64,000 nucleotides of DNA from NCBI GenBank assembly GCA_947568835.1, contig OX387605.1:23935775-23999774 (forward strand). The letters run 5' to 3'. The notes under the pieces were generated by a model. That model saw only the letters and a program-made list of their open reading frames with translations. It ran no database searches and was not told where the DNA came from. Each line of letters begins with the position of its first letter. Within the stretch, counting starts at the first letter, position 1. The position numbers and the translations under genes were made by a program. Positions 37,301 through 49,189 of this stretch are shown here, in pieces. The stretch comes from Protonemura montana (Eukaryota; Arthropoda; Insecta; Plecoptera; Nemouridae).

Positions 37301-40300
37301 TGGATCTATTTTGATGTGTGGAATCTGGAACACCAGACTTGTCTGGGAGAAAAAAGACAATCTTGCAAAGTATGTTGTTAGTACCAGGCAGTGGGTCTAA
37401 TTCAAATTCTAATGGATATAAAAATCTCAAACTTCTCATTTGCAGTTCTGACTTAGCAAACTATTTGGGCCCCAGTGAACAGTGTTGATGCAGAGAGGTT
37501 TTTTAGGGAAGCTACCATTGAAACTTGTTCAATGTTCAGTTTAACAAGTGGTAGGTGTCGCTCTTACTGCCATACAATGTATTTCATGGTGGCATTTATG
37601 TAAAATATTGATTTGTGCTATTAATTTTGTTCCAAGTCCCTAACAAATACCGATGTTGAGGACCTACACTAAATATTTGCTTTATTGTAATTATTATTGA
37701 TCACTTCTTTATTAAAGATCCCAGTGCTTACCCTAAATCTTCATTCCTTTCGAATGTAGATCGCAAAACCCCTTTTTTCTATTTAGCTATAAACGCTAAA
37801 ATTCAAATAATTAGCACTAAAATTTCGATAAAACTAATGCTAAAAACACGTTTTTTCTTTTTTTCGTCACCTATGTCTGAAATCTGTTATAGACATGAAA
37901 TTCTGTACTTTTTCCATAACACCGCCATAACACCGAAATCCAAAAAGCTTACCACGAAATTATCGAAATCATAACACCGTAAAATCTTGGCTCTAGTAAT
38001 AGGAAAGAGGGAAGAATAAACTGGACTGAGGTTGAAAAATTAGTTGATTTGATAATTGTATACAAAACTTATTCCTACGCACTATGAAAAGCTGAGAAAC
38101 TAGGAGTTGCAAGTGAAACAAGCTTTTTAAGAAAAATCCTTCTTTAACAGGAAAAGATCTTTTCTACAATAAAGACTCTGATTTGAGATGAGATGACTAA
38201 CAAGAAGCTAGTATGTATGATGCTTTACAGAGTAATTTGAAAGGTGTCTGTATGTTTATTTTGGTAAAGAAAACTGTTTTCAAAGAGGATTAAAAATGTA
38301 ACAAAATAATGCTAAAAGCAGTTTCATATGATGCTAGAAAAATTTGTTGATCCACACAAGTACCAGTTCATTTTTGGACTCATTGTTCCTGCCGCTATCA
38401 GCGAGAAAGCCTTGTGAGAAACAAATTTTACATTGTTGGCAATACCTTTGTGCAGGGAAAGGCAGAAGTGACAACGGTCAGGAATGTTTTGTTGTCGCAC
38501 TTGAGAATGTCCCAGCAGTTTTTCAGAGCAGCAACCGACGCATCCCTGCGGAAAACAACCCGCGATATCAGGAGTTGAAAGCCTTGTAAGATTTCCAAGG
38601 CACACCCATGAAAAGATTGATTGTGTCTATGTATTTTGCTAAAACTTTCCTCCGATATTTGCTATTGAGACCTACGTAGCCTGTCGATTGTAGCTGAGAG
38701 CCAACCAAACTATGAGTACTGTCACGCTATCATCCTCTTCAACCACATCTAACTGGATAGCAGTGAAGTCTTCCATGCATCTTACACATGGCCACTTCTT
38801 AAGCCGTTCAGTACCTTGAGCTGAGTGCTGTCAGACATCGAGCTTGCAGGGCAAGGAACATAAGATGGATCCAAGTGCGGGGGTGCCGCGTTGCCATGGA
38901 GAATACAGCTCGCGTGTACAAACAATGTGCGGAGCCGGCGGCACCGCACCCAAAATGCAGTCTCGCCAGTTTCTTGGCTCGGCGCTCTGGAACAACCAAT
39001 CAGATTGCAACGTCAGGGAAACATTGCAAGGACTGTATCAGGAACAATGCATAGAGTTAGGAAAGGATTTTTCCATCACATGCAAAAACATTTAAAGATC
39101 TTTTTGCACAAATCCATTCATTGTTGATTCTTGATACCGATGGAATCTGTACAGTTCCATTCAATACATTTTTTTATTTCCATTTTTATTGTAGAAAAGA
39201 CACTAAAAACATGTGGGAGGGTAAACAAAGCATGAAAACAAGTGAAATTATAAAACCCACCTTCGATGGTGCACTTTGCGGGCGGTGGAACGCAAAAGGA
39301 GACCTGGCGCATGTACACCTTGATCTTGTCGAGATGTTTCTCGCAGAAGTGCTGGACGGTGTCGCGCATGGGGAACGGCTCGAACACGGACATACGCTGT
39401 TCGGCCACGAGGCTCTGGTTCACCGTCGTCGTTGTGACAGCATGAGGTCGGCGTGCTGCCATTGCTCGGGCTCCTACAGACAACAATTTTTGTTGCACAC
39501 AAAGCTAAATATTTTCCTATAAGGAGAACTTATGCTTTGTGCATTGCAAGCATTTGCAATTTAAATTAGATTTCACAGCAAGGCTAAATAGACGACTGGC
39601 AAGCAAAGGATGTTTAGACCTAAGAGTATTGAAAAAAGTACATTTTTTTGTGGTGAAGAACAAACAGCTGACCGGAGAAGAAAATTGGCGTCGCATGGTG
39701 AGCTTGTTGAGAAATTTCATCAAGGAAATTTCCAAAAAATTTTCAAAATTTGTTCAGTAAATTAAGAACTAAATAGGAGATTAATTAAGATGCCAATTTT
39801 TTTCTCCTAGAGGTTCTGCTCTCTCTTCCTTTCCTTCTTCACCACAACAAATATCTAGCTTCTTGGTACCCTCTTTGCATTATATAGAGAAAAGACCAGC
39901 GTTTCTGGTAACGTGAAAGTAATTTTGAAAATAAATAATTTCAGGGATTTCTAAAAATTATTTAAAAATTAGAATTGCTGACACTCAAAGCACTGTGTCT
40001 CTTCAACATACAATCTCTCTCGGCATTGGGAGGCATCCCAAGACACTTTTTATACATGATTAAGAGTAGCTGGAGTACATTGAAACCCTCAGATCAGCCC
40101 AAGTCTCAGACCAGCCCAAGTCTCAGATCAGCCCAAGTCTCAGATCAGCCCAAGTCTCAGATCAGCCCAAGTCTCAGACCAGCAGCGGCACAAAACTTAC
40201 CGTGTTCTCTCGGCGTGGGCAGAGTCAGCGAAAGCGGCGCTGACGCAGAGACTAGCGCGACATCACGGTCCAACGTCATTCTGGAAGATCGAATCGTGAA

Positions 40301-43300
40301 AGTCAATTCTAGGCCAAGATATATATAGAGAATAACACAAAGGTTGTGATTTGAAGAACAATTCCTAAATATTTACTAGGTTATTCAATCATAAAGGTGA
40401 TACTCAAATGATCAAACCTTGTGGCAATGGAAGATTGTCACCAACAAACTCAAGATTCATTAATTGAAATCAGGAATGAATTGAAACCCCCAAAAAAAGA
40501 TGGGAAAATATTACATCTTAAGCAGACAGTGCTTCTTTTTTAGATAAATAAAGATTTCATTTGAGGCTACCAACCAAATTGAAGCTCTTTCAGAAACTAA
40601 GCATTTATATCCCTTGGCTTCGACCCCCGTACGCTCTACTCACGGCAGTTTGGGCGTCGTCACCGTGACCCCTCCCGAGGATATTGCTCTTGCAGGCTGC
40701 ACTGCGTAGCTCCTTCCCCCGACAACGGCCGTGTTGACGCTGGTGACGACGTTGCTGGGGCCAGCCAGCGCCTTGTCAGACGTCTGTCTTGGTCCCAGCC
40801 GAGTCAGAGACTTGTGCAATCCTCCAGCCGCTGCAAGAATCAGGTTAGGTTAGGCAAGGCAATGCCAAGGTTAGGCTACATAGCCATGCTATCGGGAGCG
40901 CAGTTAGGTACCTGTGTTGAGTCGAGTCATGCTGCGGTGCGGAGTGGTGTGAAGGCGGCCAGTGCTCCGCGAGTCTCCGCCATTGAGTCGCGGCCGAGTG
41001 GCCACTAAACGACCCGGCCATGCTGAGTCTCCCTGCGTTGTCCTGCCAACCAGCACAGACATTAGCTCATTAAAGTTGGCTAACTTAAACTAACTGCCAA
41101 GTGACTCCATCTAGTTTACAAGCCAGAGGGCAGGGAAAAATGAAATATGAATACAAGAAATTAGCAGCTAAGATATCACTCTAAAGATCTCTTATCCCAC
41201 CTTGGAAAGCTGGTATCTGTGTGCTCTAATAGCTCACTTGATAGAGCACCCGACCGGCAATTGGAAGGTCCTACTCCTGGGTTTGTATCCTGGTTTGGTC
41301 GCAAATTTGTCCAGGCTAGCTCCATTTCCACCATTGGAATGTTTTCATTTATGAAAACTTGAAAAGAGATTTCACTGACTAACGACTATGGTTGAATTTT
41401 ATAGCCACTAATCATTGAGGAATAAAAACCTCAATGTTTTTCTCATAGTAATTCAATCCCAGAAGTGCCAGCAGCTATGAAATATAAGTTGGTCATTAAA
41501 ACATTTACCTACATGAATATTTTCAAATTTAATATCAATGTATTGTGAGAGTAGAATCAAGATAAACTAAGAAGAAGGTCACATATTTATTATGGTTTTT
41601 ATACTCATGTCTACTTTATCTAACCTTAGCACTACTTAAACTGGGTATTGAATGATAAGCAAAGAACAACTCAATTTTCCTGGGAAATGTAGTTGTTAGT
41701 CATCACGTGTTTATTTTCAGAAACACATGCCAAAGTCGAAACACTTACGCAACAGTTTGCGTTTGCATTAGACCACAAAACTTCAAGTCAATTACAAGTC
41801 CGAAGAGTGGAAGTCCGATAAACTTACCTGGTTCCAGTGGCAAACGAATGCGTTGTCTGAGTAGATTGTGTGGCCGCGGTTGAGTTTCCCCCGAGCTTCA
41901 CAATTGTTACCGGGCCGCTCGTAACAGTGCTGCTGCTGAAACCAATGTAACCAGATTCATGTCTGCCTTCGGAACCAATTTACAGGGATTTTCAGCTACG
42001 ACTTTTTTTCGGTTACTGGAAATGGTGTATTGAAATAATTTGATCTCACACACCCTCAGAACTCACGTCACTCTGGCATTTCATTTCAATTACAGATTGT
42101 CCTTATGTATATATTTATTTCGATCAGAAATACACTATTTTTACTGTGTCTGAATCACATCTTAACATCTTACAGTACACTTTTTAAAAGTTATGAAACA
42201 ATACCAATACAATGATCGAAATGGTCTGTCACTTATCGAGCCATGAGGATCAATTTTAAAATAAAATTCAATTCAATTCAATGTTAGTTTACTAACGACT
42301 TAGGATATGGATTAAACCTTCGGTTAATCCGGTGGTCGCCAGATAATATGTACGTTACTAATTGAATGAATAATTGATTGATGATATGTACATGTCAGCC
42401 TTGTACATGTCAGCCTTTAGGAGCTAATGTGTGGCAATCGGAACATGAATTCACAGACCATGCAAGACAAACATGGACCATACAAGCATATCAAAGATGT
42501 AACCAAAAAAACAGCAAAAATGTCAAGTTATACTTGTATTTATGCTGTTTGTGTTTGGGGGAAGATTTTACCCAGCCAAGTCAAGCTATAATTGAGACTC
42601 GCACGAGAGACTTTGACATTAGGACTTTGACATGACGACTTTGAGATGATCAATTGTGTAAAATGTAAAATTTAGTGCCTGGTAGGTTAGAGGCTTGGTC
42701 AGCTGCCTACTGTATATGACTAAAAAGCTACAACTTTACACCGTCAGGTAACACTTTGAATTGCTTCAAGTGCATCACCATGCAAAACATCACCCACCTG
42801 TCGGTGTGCGTAGCTCTGACGTCGGCAAGCAGCCGTTCCGTGAAGAGCGCCGGGAATCTTGAACACATCGCCGTAGCAACCCGCAGCAACTGCGCCTGCG
42901 CCGCACGGTCTGCGCCTGGCAACTGCGCCAGCACAAAGTCCAGCGCATCCTGCGCACGCGACTGAGACACCGCGCCCGCCAGCGAGATCACCTGTGAAAC
43001 GAATAGCGTTGTCGTTGCAAGAAGTCAAAGGTTTGGTTATTTTTCGCAGGGGATGCTACCAGATCTGACAAGCTTGTATGAGTCAATAGCGACAATGCCA
43101 GCAAATAAAATGAGATTCTACAAAGTCAAGTTTATTAAGTCCCTTGTTACGAAACGCTCGTGGAAAAGTGAGACATCGCGTGGCATTCTCAGACCGGTTG
43201 GCAAATAATTATTTTACTAAGTAATAGTCATTAAAAAAGCCTGGAAAATTGTTGAAGAATTTTTATGTAAGAGACAAACTTAAAAGTTCCGACTTAAACT

Positions 43301-46300
43301 CCAAGATTAAACATCTGCTTATAAAAACTTGTAAATGTATCATTTACCAACTGCATTATCTTGTGTTACCTCTTAATTTAAACTTAAGTTTGTAAATAAT
43401 TATATCACACTTGTGGACCTGCCTTCGTTGTTAATAAATAAACAAATAATAATCAACATAATAATTCTATGTTGCGCTTCTATCTCTAGGTTCCACGTAC
43501 CTGAGCCGCCTGGCCGAGGGATTGCGGATGTCTCTCAGCAGCCAGTTTGACGGCCTCCAAGTGTGGAGTCACCAGCCGCGGCTGCTTGGTAGCGACTGCG
43601 AGCAGCACGTTCAGCGCAGCCGCCACCGTTGCAGGCGAAGTCAGCTGCTCACAAAGTGATGACAGCGACGAGGCTAGCAACTGGAAGGAGACAACAACAG
43701 CTGCTCAATACGCTGTCTCACTTCAAAATATACTATACAAATTTTGTTAAGTATGATTTAATTGCCAAGTTCATTTTCGTTTGTGCTATTATTGGGCAAA
43801 GAAAGATTGTCGAGAATGATTTTAAGCACAGAATGAGAGAGAAGAAGAGGAACATAAACCTGAGAAATCCTGAACATCAAGAGAAAAATGGATATAAAAA
43901 TAGTACAGGCAGATGTGGAAGAACGCAGGGGGTCCAAGTTTAGCGGCGTTTAGCTGCTTAAGAGGGAACAAAAATGTAAACAAACAAAAATAAAACAAAC
44001 AAAAATAACACAGTGCTATTTTTTTTCTCTGGTTAGTGAAATTGATGATTTCTCTCCACTGGCCTTGCTAATCAACAAACAGCCACGACAGTACCAAGAG
44101 ATCAGGTCCCTGAAGGACCTACCGTGGGGTCGGCCTGTGCCACTAGTGCCAGCAGCGTCAGCAACGCCAGCTTGTCCTGTGTCCCGCATCGCGCCACCAA
44201 CTTCCCGAGCTCCGAGACCCTGCGGTTGATGTCCTCGGGGGCGACCACGTACACCGGCGGCAAGACTCGCGCCAGCGAATGGCTGCCCTCCAGGACAGCG
44301 CTCACCTGTTACCAACCAAGCACGACTAGAGTTAGATCTCGTAAAGATTACACGCCGCAAGCTCTCGGTAAACAATAATTGCAAGATTTTAAGCCATTTC
44401 AGTGTTGGTTTTTCAGTGGCACATAAAAATATCTTATGTTTGGGTGTTGCTAAGCAAATAACAAACTATTGGTCCGTTAAACGAACACAAAACCCTTTAG
44501 GAGCTAATGTTTGGCAATCTGAACATGAATTTACAGAGCACGCGGAGGTTTGATATAACCAAAAAAACAGCAAAAATGTCAAGCTATCCTTGTATTTATG
44601 CTGTTTGAGTTTGGGGGGAGATTTGACCCAGCCAAGTCAAGCTATAATTGAGACTCGCGCGAGAGACTTTGACATTAGGACTTTGACATGACGACTTTGA
44701 GATGATCAATTGTGTAAAATGTAAAACGTGGTGCCTGGTAGGTTAGAGTGCATGGTCTTGCTTACCAACAGTGCAGTGTGTTTAGCGAGCAAAGGGGCGT
44801 GGTCTGCGGCTGCTAGCGACAGATAGGAGCTGAGTGTCCGCGACAAGGCCGCATTGCGCCGCTGCAAGAACCGCACGGCCACTGGCAGCGCCGAGGCCAG
44901 AACCTCGTGGCTCTGCGCAGAGCAAAGAAACAAGCGTTACGATAACAACTCAATTCTTCACATAAAACAATTTCTCAACAAATATGGCAAGTTTCAAAAA
45001 CGACGTTTCAAATGCTCTTACACAACTTTTATGGGTGATTTTAATCGGCGAAATAGCTAGGTTTAAAACACTGATATTTTTAATATTAAAACTCTAAGTT
45101 GCAGACAACTCAGCAGCATTCCCTACTTGCACAAGGTTTGTTTCACTATGTTTCTTTTACGGTTGGCTGATTAAAATTGGTATGTCATGCATACTTCAAT
45201 CTCAGCTTAAATCATATTCTGATATAATTACATTGAAGCATTGGGACACATGCTAATTAGAAGTTGCAATAGGATTATTATTTGGTATAACAGTATTTTT
45301 AATTTGGTGCAGGAAAAAAATATTTTAAGTCTCTGCTTAAGTACTGACAGCTGCCTACTGACAGCAGACTTGGTTCCCTCAAGCATTCCTAATGAATGTA
45401 TTAGTTGGACAGCTAAACGTAGCTTAACGAGATCAAGCATAGGTGTTGATGACTATAAATTTTATTCTATGAGATGCCGGTGTAGCAGGACTCACGAGAT
45501 AGAGACAGGATATGACATCAGCAGCTATCTTTGCGTGCGGCGAGTCGGTCTCCAAGCCGTGCTCGAGACAAGACTCGAGAAGTGCGACCAACGACGCTCC
45601 GTGCAGAGCAACCGTGCCCGTCTCGCGTGCGGCACTTGTGACGCGAGCCACGCAGATCTCGACCACGCTCTGGTCGTTGTCCGACGTCAGGTAGCTGCCC
45701 GAGCCCGCGATCTACGTGGGAAACATGGCAAGTGAAGATGTCAAGAGACTGGATGGTTTGCCAGAGAAGATTACATCTTATTAGGGATCATGGATCCCTA
45801 TGAAGAGATGCAAAACTAGATGCAATTACTAGTTTTTAGCAGTTGTAATTGTGTCAATTGTTTACTTGCTGAAGACTTATCAGTAACAATTACAACAAAA
45901 AGTTGTTGTTAAGAAAAGAAAATTTGAGGGAAAATTAAAGTAGAAAATAATTGGGACCCAGGTGACTTATGTGGTGAAAGTCCAATATGTCATATTTGCT
46001 ATCATGGCAGCTTATTTTCTAACTAAAAATGTATCAAACTGACAACCTTTGTGTGGAAAGTTCCATCGTAAGACAAGTATTTTTGTTTGTTTATTTAAAT
46101 TGTTATTAAATATTGTAATTTTATGACATGGGCAACACCGTCGTACCAGGCTGTACCTGCCATGTTGCAGACAAAACTTGCTTGCTACTGAGTGTTTAGT
46201 GAAAGTATCGTGCTGATGATGACAGAGTATGGAATTTTAAGATACTTACACGGGAAATTTCCTTGACCACTTCTGGAAGATCAGCAACGACAGCTGCATC

Positions 46301-46453
46301 CGAAAGAGCGAACAAGTCACCAGCCTGAAATGAGAGCTGTCGTAAAAATAGTCCATATTTCAGCGGGTCTATCCATTAGGAAGACGAAGAAGCCATTGTT
46401 CCTACCTTGGATAAATCCTTGCTGCTTAAAACTTGCGTGAAAAGCTCGTGCAT
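34400..46453 (-). CDS. VEPH1: VEPH1 / melted: PH-domain membrane adaptor
   Basis: Melted/VEPH1 is a peripheral-membrane adaptor with a C-terminal PH domain that modulates insulin/TOR-FOXO, Hippo and TGF-beta signalling. Exons (minus strand): 46453-46406, 46324-46250, 45711-45496, 44912-44766, 44305-44123, 43680-43501, 42991-42798, 41935-41828, 41042-40912, 40830-40644, 40280-40201, 39473-39261, 38986-38815, 38545-38446, 36454-36275, 35599-35480, 35083-34991 and 34522-34400. They total 2550 nt, 849 aa (human 833). The N-terminus [20 protein letters not shown] matches the family, as do [45 protein letters not shown] (helical repeats to about residue 350), a Ser/Thr-rich linker (about 350-540), [32 protein letters not shown] and GYFDVFE. 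The PH domain spans about 740-838 ([33 protein letters not shown]). The last exon is short and not visible as a long ORF. Several introns contain mobile elements. Confidence 0.95.
36610..37994 (+). mobile_element. Decayed hAT-superfamily transposon in a VEPH1 intron
   Basis: 1385 bp flanked by a perfect 8-bp duplication GTAATAGG (36602-36609 and 37995-38002), the hallmark length for hAT. Terminal inverted repeats begin TAGAGCCACGATT on the left and, reverse-complemented, TAGAGCCAAGATTTTACGG on the right, agreeing with the hAT YARNG pattern. Subterminal regions repeat CGCGAAATC and ATAACACCGAAATC motifs. Near 37470-37515 the plus strand encodes [12 protein letters not shown], close to the hAT C-terminal dimerisation motif, but the rest of the transposase is gone. 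It is therefore a dead or non-autonomous copy. It lies between VEPH1 exons 38545-38446 and 36454-36275, which explains that long intron. Confidence 0.85.
40090..40182 (+). repeat. 17-bp tandem repeat next to a VEPH1 splice donor
   Basis: Five tandem units of CAGAYCAGCCCAAGTCT (40090-40174) plus a partial sixth. The array starts about 20 bp inside the intron downstream of the VEPH1 exon 40280-40201, so it lies right beside the splice donor. Confidence 0.92.
41223..41302 (+). mobile_element. tRNA-derived SINE or tRNA relic
   Basis: The segment has an A-box-like TAGCTCACTTGA (41230-41241) followed by the D-arm partner GAGC, and a B-box-like GGTTTGTATCC (41280-41290; consensus GGTTCGANTCC). The spacing fits a tRNA. 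The anticodon stem pairs poorly and there is no clean acceptor stem, so a functional tRNA is unlikely. A tRNA-derived SINE head inside a VEPH1 intron is the better reading. Confidence 0.55.
41592..41691 (+). mobile_element. Fold-back/MITE-like element, truncated copy 3
   Basis: Matches the left part of copies 1 and 2: ATACTCATGTCTACTTTATC, TAACCTTAGCACTA, AACTGGGTATTGAATGATAA and AAGAACAACTCAATTTTCC. A short internal deletion removes part of the left arm, and the right arm is missing. It lies in a VEPH1 intron. Confidence 0.75.
42414..42692. repeat. Dispersed repeat, copy A, in VEPH1 intron
   Basis: About 279 bp, starting CCTTTAGGAGCTAATG and ending GTGCCTGGTAGGTTAGAG, highly similar to 44494-44748. 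Shared internal blocks include AACAGCAAAAATGTCAAG and GACTTTGACATTAGGAC. It carries a roughly 24-bp segment absent from copy B. No coding content. Confidence 0.88.
44494..44748. repeat. Dispersed repeat, copy B, in VEPH1 intron
   Basis: About 255 bp, the partner of 42414-42692 in the same orientation. Its right end is only 16 bp from the VEPH1 splice donor GT (44764-44765). Either a local segmental duplication or two insertions of one short element. Confidence 0.88.
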
Positions 46454-48089
46454 TTTGAGTAAACGATACGGATACACAACAAACTAAAAACAATGATTAC
46501 TATGTATATTGTGGCCTAGGCCCTAAGGTTATGTCGAGCAAAAATTAATTATTGAGCCACTCAGGGTAGGTTTAACCCAGTGGCATGGACGACACTTATA
46601 AGTTGGAAGACAACTCGTGATTACAACTTGATAAGGCACTTCTGGCATTGCTGATTGTTTTAATTTAACGATCTGAAAGTGAAAATTTTGCCACAAAACA
46701 GAAACCCTCCATTTTGATGGAGAAACATCTGGAATAGACTTCCAGCTGTTTAGCCGTCAGCTGTGTATAGTTAGGTTGGCAGCACTAGTGGATATTTAGC
46801 TCGCCAAATCTAAAACGTCATCTAAAGGCACCAACTCAACATAGCGCAACGAGAAAACAGCCTACAAAACTCATAAGCGCTAGCCTTCAAAAATACGTGT
46901 TGTACTGAACCAGAAAGGCTAACAATAAAAAAATTTGGTTTTAATTTATTTGCGAGAAAATGAAGGGGGGTGCCCCCTTGCAATTTTCACAGATGATAGA
47001 GTACGTGATGGGCTTTCGATCCGTAATGGTCTAAATTTTTGGCCCAGCCCTGGACAAAAATAGGCTAACTTTGACCAAAATTTTGAAAAAAATGTGCGTA
47101 GTTATTGAACAGACCTACTTTGCGAAGGTCGAGGATAGGGAGAGATCACTGCAGTGATAGAAATTTCAAAAAAATGTTTTTGTAAAACTACCCTTTCAAT
47201 TGTGTCGATGTCGCAGGTGTGTATTAATATTCAGTGAAGCTCAGGTACCAAATACCAGTATTCGGCAACCTCTAATGAAATGTGTGGGCACTGCAAGAAA
47301 GAGAGGATTAACACTTGTTTCCTGGCCTTTTAATTTTCAAGTGGTGTCCGTGAGAAAATAGGTAAAATGTTCATACAATGTCTCAAAGAGACCGAAAAAA
47401 AGGCTTGCTAACAATTTATGTTAAGCAATCATTCGGACCGTGGCTTTGCGTACGCTATTTGCCAGCCAAAAATCCCTACCCGTGGACTCAAAAATATTTG
47501 AATATAATAGATATTGATAGATATTAATAGATAATAGATATTGAGTTTGTTTCTATAAGTTGTTCTATTTGTTGGGTTAAATAAATTGCTGATTGGATGG
47601 TTGATTATTACTTGGGTGCAGTCAGAAAACTATTTTTCTTGCAAGTAACTCGCAGTAGAAGTTAAATTGTCAATATGTTAATTGTCAACATGACTTCTTC
47701 AATGTAAGCAAATCAAAATGATCATACCTGTCATTGATATTTGGTTGGGTGCGTAAACTTTCATTTATGCTCAGTAATCGACAGTTGTTTCTTCTAAAAG
47801 TAAGATTGTTGGCTTTTATCTAATTGAACGATATTCACTTAATTTAAGCACAAGAAAGATAACATCGGTCATTAAGGTCAAAAAGGTAAAGCAAAATTGC
47901 GCTGGGTCAGGTATTTTATGGGTGACTTTCGTACACCTCCAAATATGGCAAAAATAATATTCAATCCCAGTTCTTGTTTCGAAAAGATACTAACACGGGT
48001 ATTAGCAGTAAGAGATGTGTTTGCATCTTCGAATCGAGCTTTAGCTGGATATTGGCGATTGACTCATTCGGAATGAGCTGTGTGTGCGC
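46454..48089. other. Region upstream of VEPH1; no gene recognised
   Basis: Must contain the VEPH1 5' UTR and promoter. It also holds an inverted copy of a 148-bp repeat (see 46920-47095). No other exon with protein similarity was seen; the sequence is AT-rich with many stops. Confidence 0.45.
46920..47095 (-). repeat. 148-bp repeat family, inverted copy
   Basis: Contains TTGCGAGAAAATGAAGGGGG, ACAGATGATAGAGTACGTGA, GGGCTTTCGATCCG and GGCCCAGCCCTGGACAAAAA, which are the reverse complement of blocks in 48903-49170. Confidence 0.85.
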
Positions 48090-48660
48090 TCAGGGGCGGA
48101 TCTAAGACTCAAAAGGCTGTCAGCAAACCATTCCAATGGGGCATTGTTGGTACGAGGGGAGGGGGGGGGGGGGGGGATTTTATGCCAAAAAATCCTAAAC
48201 GGCAATACATCCTATCAAGCATAAAATTCGTCGTAAATGTTCTATTTTGCCTACAATTTCTCATTCAGTAACTAGAAAAAATCCACCCTATACCCAGTAG
48301 TTGTCTTTGTTCCATACTGTCGCGTTGCTTTGTCGGCGCTGACCGACAAAGGGTAGCAGCGCGATAAGCGAGTCGATGGTACTCCGAGCTCTATGGATAT
48401 TCAAGTGAACCTACGAATACGCTGCTAGCCAAGCTAACGACCTAACGTTACAAGTTACAGTTCGCTGGTTGAGTTATCTGCTGAAATTTCATAACATTTC
48501 TCTATCACCGATGTCAACCATAGAAAATATTTCTCACATTTTTCGTATATAAGGTGTTCTTAACTTACTTTTAATTTCATCAAATGAGGCACGGTTGTAC
48601 CACTGAGAATTTCCACCCACTCGTTGGTCGAAGCAAGCCGTGTTAAATTTTTTTTTTAAT
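48090..48660. other. Possible DNA-transposon terminus with poly-G tract and hairpin
   Basis: Starts with CAGGGGCGGATCTAAG, resembling transposon ends of the CAGGGGCGGATCC type. A G-rich run (AGG then a long G tract, about 48157-48177) follows. Near 48328-48351 a perfect 9-bp hairpin CTTTGTCGG/CCGACAAAG surrounds a 6-base loop. The opposite terminus was not found. Confidence 0.3.
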
Positions 48661-48673
48661 TAAATGAGTTCGA

Positions 48674-48937
48674 TTGATTCGGGTGACGGAGACGAAGTGG
48701 TCAATCACGATGGTCAATCACGATTTCGCGGCCACGGAGACCAATGCTCTGCCGTGGGGAAATTTAAAGAAATTCTTTTTTCTCCACGAGGGAAATGTTC
48801 CCGATCCCGGGGTGGTTTTCAAAGTAAGGTGTTTATTGGGGATGCCGGTGCATAAGGAAATTGCAGCTAAAAGCACCAGCTCTTCAAATTTGAAAAGGTA
48901 CAGATCGAAAGCTTATCAAGTACTCTATCATCTGTAA
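48674..48937 (+). pseudogene. Decayed BED-type zinc-finger transposase fragment
   Basis: The open frame reads FKVRCLLGMPVHKEIAAKST followed by SSSNLKRYRSKAYQ. This is the pattern of the BED finger at the N-terminus of hAT transposases (CxxC, K-S-T-SNLKRH...H), but the second Cys is Gly and both expected His are Tyr, so zinc binding is lost. It is probably a relic of a hAT transposon that may begin near 48090. Confidence 0.45.
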
Positions 48938-49170
48938 AAATTTCAAGGGCGTACCCCCCCTTCATTTTCTCGCAAATAAATGATAACAAAAATTTTGTAA
49001 AAGTTAGTATATTTTTGTCCAGGGCTGGGCCAAAAATTTAGACTATCACGGATCGAAAGCCCATCCCGTACTCTATCATCTGTAAAAATTTCAAGGGCGT
49101 ACCCCCCCTTCATTTTCGCGCAAATAATTGAAAAGCAAATTTTGGTCAAAGTTAGCCTTTTTTTGTCCAG
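48903..49170 (+). repeat. 148-bp repeat family, tandem pair
   Basis: Two units with a 148-bp period, beginning GATCGAAAG at 48903 and 49051. Both contain TACTCTATCATCTGTAAAAA, TTTCAAGGGCGTACCCCCC, TTCATTTTC and TTTTTGTCCAGGGC. The related minus-strand open frame (48943-49188) simply reads through the repeat and is not a gene. An inverted copy is at 46920-47095. Confidence 0.9.
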
Positions 49171-49189
49171 GGCCATTGTCCAGTTCAAT

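Noticed and set aside
41223..41302. Functional tRNA gene
   Set aside because: A and B boxes are recognisable but the anticodon and acceptor stems pair poorly; a SINE head is more likely.
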